Below are positions 7,327 to 8,835 of a stretch of DNA of 8,835 nucleotides, in pieces. Made by a program: the position numbers and the translations under genes. Position 1 is the stretch's first letter; each line of letters opens with the position of its first letter. The stretch lies in the NCBI GenBank assembly GCA_041946755.1, contig JBHGBB010000167.1, positions 1-8,835 on the forward strand, in the 5' to 3' direction. The stretch comes from JBHGBB01 sp041946755. GTDB taxonomy: Bacteria; UBP4; UBA4092; JAOAEQ01. The notes under the pieces are model-generated. The model did not search any database. It saw only the letters and a program-made list of their open reading frames with translations, and was not told the DNA's origin.

Positions 7327-7346
7327 GGGCAAGGCATGCCTTGCCC
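7327..7346. repeat. Perfect 20-bp palindrome, possible dispersed intergenic repeat
   Basis: gggcaaggca followed by its exact complement tgccttgccc, 12 bp after the stop codon of the binding-protein gene. There is no T-run, so it is not an intrinsic terminator. Short GC-rich palindromes of this form (..GCAAGGCATGCCTTGC..) occur as scattered intergenic repeats in many environmental genomes, as I recall; only one copy is in this window, so repeat status is inference. Confidence 0.6.
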
Positions 7347-7358
7347 CAACTTCCATCC

Positions 7359-7388
7359 TTGCACAAACCCGGCATTTTGGTCTTTAAT
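7359..7388 (+). promoter_or_regulatory. Weak candidate promoter ahead of the site-2 protease gene
   Basis: TTGCAC (7359-7364) and TTTAAT (7383-7388; 5 of 6 matches to TATAAT) are 18 bp apart. The -35 box is poor. If real, transcripts would begin near 7395 and start directly with the terminator-like hairpin at 7399-7446. Confidence 0.22.
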
Positions 7389-7398
7389 ATTACCTTAA

Positions 7399-7446
7399 AG
7401 ATTACAGGAATTATAGCCAAAATGAATTTCTGTAATCTATTTTTTT
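7399..7446 (+). terminator. Terminator-like hairpin with T-run directly before the site-2 protease gene
   Basis: Arms at 7399-7412 (agattacaggaatt) and 7425-7438 (aatttctgtaatct) pair over 14 positions with one G-U pair around a 12-base loop; an A and seven T (7440-7446) follow. It fits an intrinsic terminator for the binding-protein gene 84 bp upstream. It ends only 22 bp before the protease start, leaving no room for a promoter in between. An outer repeat (accttaaa 7392-7399, tttaaggt 7444-7451) could form a longer alternative stem reaching the edge of the ribosome site. Confidence 0.75.
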
Positions 7447-7452
7447 AAGGTT

Positions 7453-7458
7453 AGGAAG
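7453..7458 (+). promoter_or_regulatory. Ribosome site for the GTG start of the site-2 protease
   Basis: aggaag lies ten bases before GTG at 7469. It supports the GTG start, which leaves the family's usual short lead-in before the first hydrophobic helix with HECGH. Confidence 0.6.
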
Positions 7459-7468
7459 CGTAACGATA

Positions 7469-8122
7469 GTGGATTTTGAACTTATTAAAGAATTGATAAT
7501 AGTATTACCAATCCTATTTTTCTCTGTTATTCTGCATGAATGCGGGCATGGGATAGTTGCCTATAAATGCGGTGACCCAACCGCGAAAATGCTCGGTAGG
7601 ATAACCTTAAATCCAATCCCGCATATCGATTTATTTGGTACCATTATCGTCCCGTTGGTGACCACATTATTTGGCAATGCACCTTTCGGTTGGGCGAAAC
7701 CCGTGCCGGTAAACTTCTATAATCTTCGGCATCCAAGACGAGATATGATTCTCGTAACGTTAGGCGGAGTTGGAGCTAACATATTACTGGCAATTATCGG
7801 TATTATCATATTATTAATGATCGTTCATCTACCCATTCAATTTAATCATAATTTTATTTCGGTAGTAGTGAACCTGTTCGTGTTTCTTATTCAGATTAAT
7901 GTTATTTTAGCGGTATTCAATTTGATACCTATTCCTCCACTTGATGGTTCCCGAATTGTACTTGCGATATTGCCTTCTCCCTACGCAGAACAATATGCGA
8001 AACTGGAGACATTTGGTATAATCATTGTATTTGCGTTAGCTTATCTGGGTGCTTTTAGCGGGATTTTTGCGCTGGTACATAAATTGTTGGTAATAATGTT
8101 TGCTGTTTTATTCAGCGGGTAA
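7469..8122 (+). CDS. Site-2 protease family protein (peptidase M50, compact type)
   Basis: This 217-residue integral membrane zinc metalloprotease has HECGH (H23, E24, H27) in its first hydrophobic helix, giving two zinc ligands and the catalytic Glu. The third ligand is D159 in NLIPIPPLDG (151-160). Also typical are the GDPTAKMLGRITLNPIPHIDLFGT segment (35-57), GWAKPVPVN (74-82) and the helix LGGVGANILLAIIGIII (98-114). About five or six hydrophobic segments are present, with no PDZ or CBS domain. Family members cut transmembrane helices within the bilayer; for this minimal type (as in many thermophiles and deltaproteobacteria) substrates are mostly unknown. The start codon is GTG. The stop codon is 33 bp from trpS, so the two are probably co-transcribed, an arrangement that recurs in other bacteria. 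Confidence 0.93.
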   Translation: MDFELIKELIIVLPILFFSVILHECGHGIVAYKCGDPTAKMLGRITLNPIPHIDLFGTIIVPLVTTLFGNAPFGWAKPVPVNFYNLRHPRRDMILVTLGGVGANILLAIIGIIILLMIVHLPIQFNHNFISVVVNLFVFLIQINVILAVFNLIPIPPLDGSRIVLAILPSPYAEQYAKLETFGIIIVFALAYLGAFSGIFALVHKLLVIMFAVLFSG

Positions 8123-8155
8123 TTTAAGATTAATAGTTTAGAAAGGAACATAGCC

Positions 8156-8835
8156 ATGGCAGAAAAAAAGCGTATTTTAAGTGGGATGCGACCGACCGGT
8201 AAACTGCATCTGGGACATTATTGCGGTGCATTACAGAACTGGGTACGGTTACAAAAAGAATATCAGTGTTTCTATATGATTGCCGATTGGCATGCGTTAA
8301 CCACCGATTATGAACGGATCGGCCCGATTCAGGAGTATACCATCGATATGGTTACCGATATGGTTGCTGCGGGAATCGATCCGGATAAGAGCACGCTTTT
8401 TGTCCAATCGGCAGTTAAAGAGCATGCAGAATTAGCATTATTATTAGGGATGTTAACCCCATTATCCTGGTTAGAACGAGTCCCGACCTATAAAGAGCAG
8501 ATGCAGCAATTAACCGGCCGGGATTTATCGACCTTTGGATTCCTGGGATATCCATTACTCCAGGCAGCAGATATTATGATTTATAAAGCGCATGCGGTTC
8601 CGGTCGGAGTCGATCAGCAGCCGCATGTCGAATTAACCCGGGAAATTGCCCGGCGGTTTAATTTCTTTTATGGCGATATCTTCCCGGAACCGGAATGTCT
8701 ATTGGCAGAAGAATCGAAAATTTTGGGATTAGACAATCGGAAAATGAGTAAAAGTTATGATAACGCCATCTTTTTATCCGATACCCCGGATATTATTCGG
8801 AAAAAGGTAAGTACGATGATTACTGACCCAGCGCG
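8156..8835 (+). CDS. trpS: Tryptophan--tRNA ligase, 3'-truncated
   Basis: The first 226 codons of a class I aminoacyl-tRNA synthetase that activates tryptophan with ATP and loads it on tRNA-Trp in the cytoplasm. It shows the family start ILSGMRPTGKLHLGHYCGAL with the HIGH-type signature HLGH (18-21), MIADWHALTT (41-50), GYPLLQAADIMIYKA (131-145), VPVGVDQQPHVELTREIARRFN (148-169) and the second ATP signature KMSKS (196-200). ATG at 8156 follows aaagga (8142-8147) by eight bases. The gene runs off the window before the anticodon-binding region; full-length enzymes are usually about 320-350 residues. Nothing in the visible part suggests a defect. Confidence 0.97.
   Translation, partial: MAEKKRILSGMRPTGKLHLGHYCGALQNWVRLQKEYQCFYMIADWHALTTDYERIGPIQEYTIDMVTDMVAAGIDPDKSTLFVQSAVKEHAELALLLGMLTPLSWLERVPTYKEQMQQLTGRDLSTFGFLGYPLLQAADIMIYKAHAVPVGVDQQPHVELTREIARRFNFFYGDIFPEPECLLAEESKILGLDNRKMSKSYDNAIFLSDTPDIIRKKVSTMITDPA

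Noticed and set aside
7153..7420. Overlapping minus-strand open frames over the end of the binding-protein gene and the palindrome
   Set aside because: They are antisense shadows; the GARHALP segment is simply the translated palindrome at 7327-7346.
1..8835. Mobile elements, CRISPR array, tRNA or other RNA genes, phage genes
   Set aside because: No transposase, integrase, regularly spaced direct repeats, cloverleaf structure or phage-type gene was seen on either strand.

Overview
The window carries seven genes, all on the + strand, from a bacterium of moderate base composition (roughly 40-45% G+C by eye). Two genes run off the edges. The gene set suggests an uncultured, probably diderm bacterium: a lipoprotein sugar-binding protein, a type IV pilin-like protein with a G|FTLIE leader, a very modular secreted enzyme and a cytoplasmic GH57-type glycosidase. 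The pilin's C-terminal motifs (TTPIAYI..EPEDPF, GPDRD, YDPTNGT.SNGDI) and the PVELSRF tail of the secreted enzyme recall proteins of candidate phyla such as Sumerlaeota, Hydrogenedentota or Armatimonadota. That is an impression from memory, not a phylogenetic result.

Layout. 1-586 is the C-terminal part of a type I phosphodiesterase/nucleotide pyrophosphatase-like metalloenzyme. 714-2030 is a GH57-like glycoside hydrolase. 2031-2159 is an intergenic stretch with two hairpins. 2160-5132 is a 990-residue secreted protein: an endonuclease/exonuclease/phosphatase (EEP) catalytic domain lies between two copies of a pair of beta-sandwich, CBM-like modules (A-B, EEP, A'-B'). 5170-5859 is a GspG/PilA-like prepilin with a perfect Shine-Dalgarno sequence, only 37 bp after the EEP gene; both probably share the strong terminator at 5884-5918. 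5999-7315 is a family 1 solute-binding lipoprotein for a sugar ABC transporter, with its own candidate promoter but no permease gene nearby. 7316-7468 holds a 20-bp perfect palindrome and a strong terminator-like hairpin directly in front of the next gene. 7469-8122 is a compact site-2 protease (M50), and 8156-8835 is the start of trpS.

How it fits together. The first half deals with carbohydrate and phosphoester hydrolysis and the cell surface; the last two genes are a housekeeping pair. The EEP-pilin pair is the most unusual part: a large secreted phosphoesterase-fold enzyme with four binding-type modules, apparently co-transcribed with a pilin-like protein. No mobile elements, CRISPR arrays, RNA genes or phage genes are visible. 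No intergenic gap exceeds about 155 bp.
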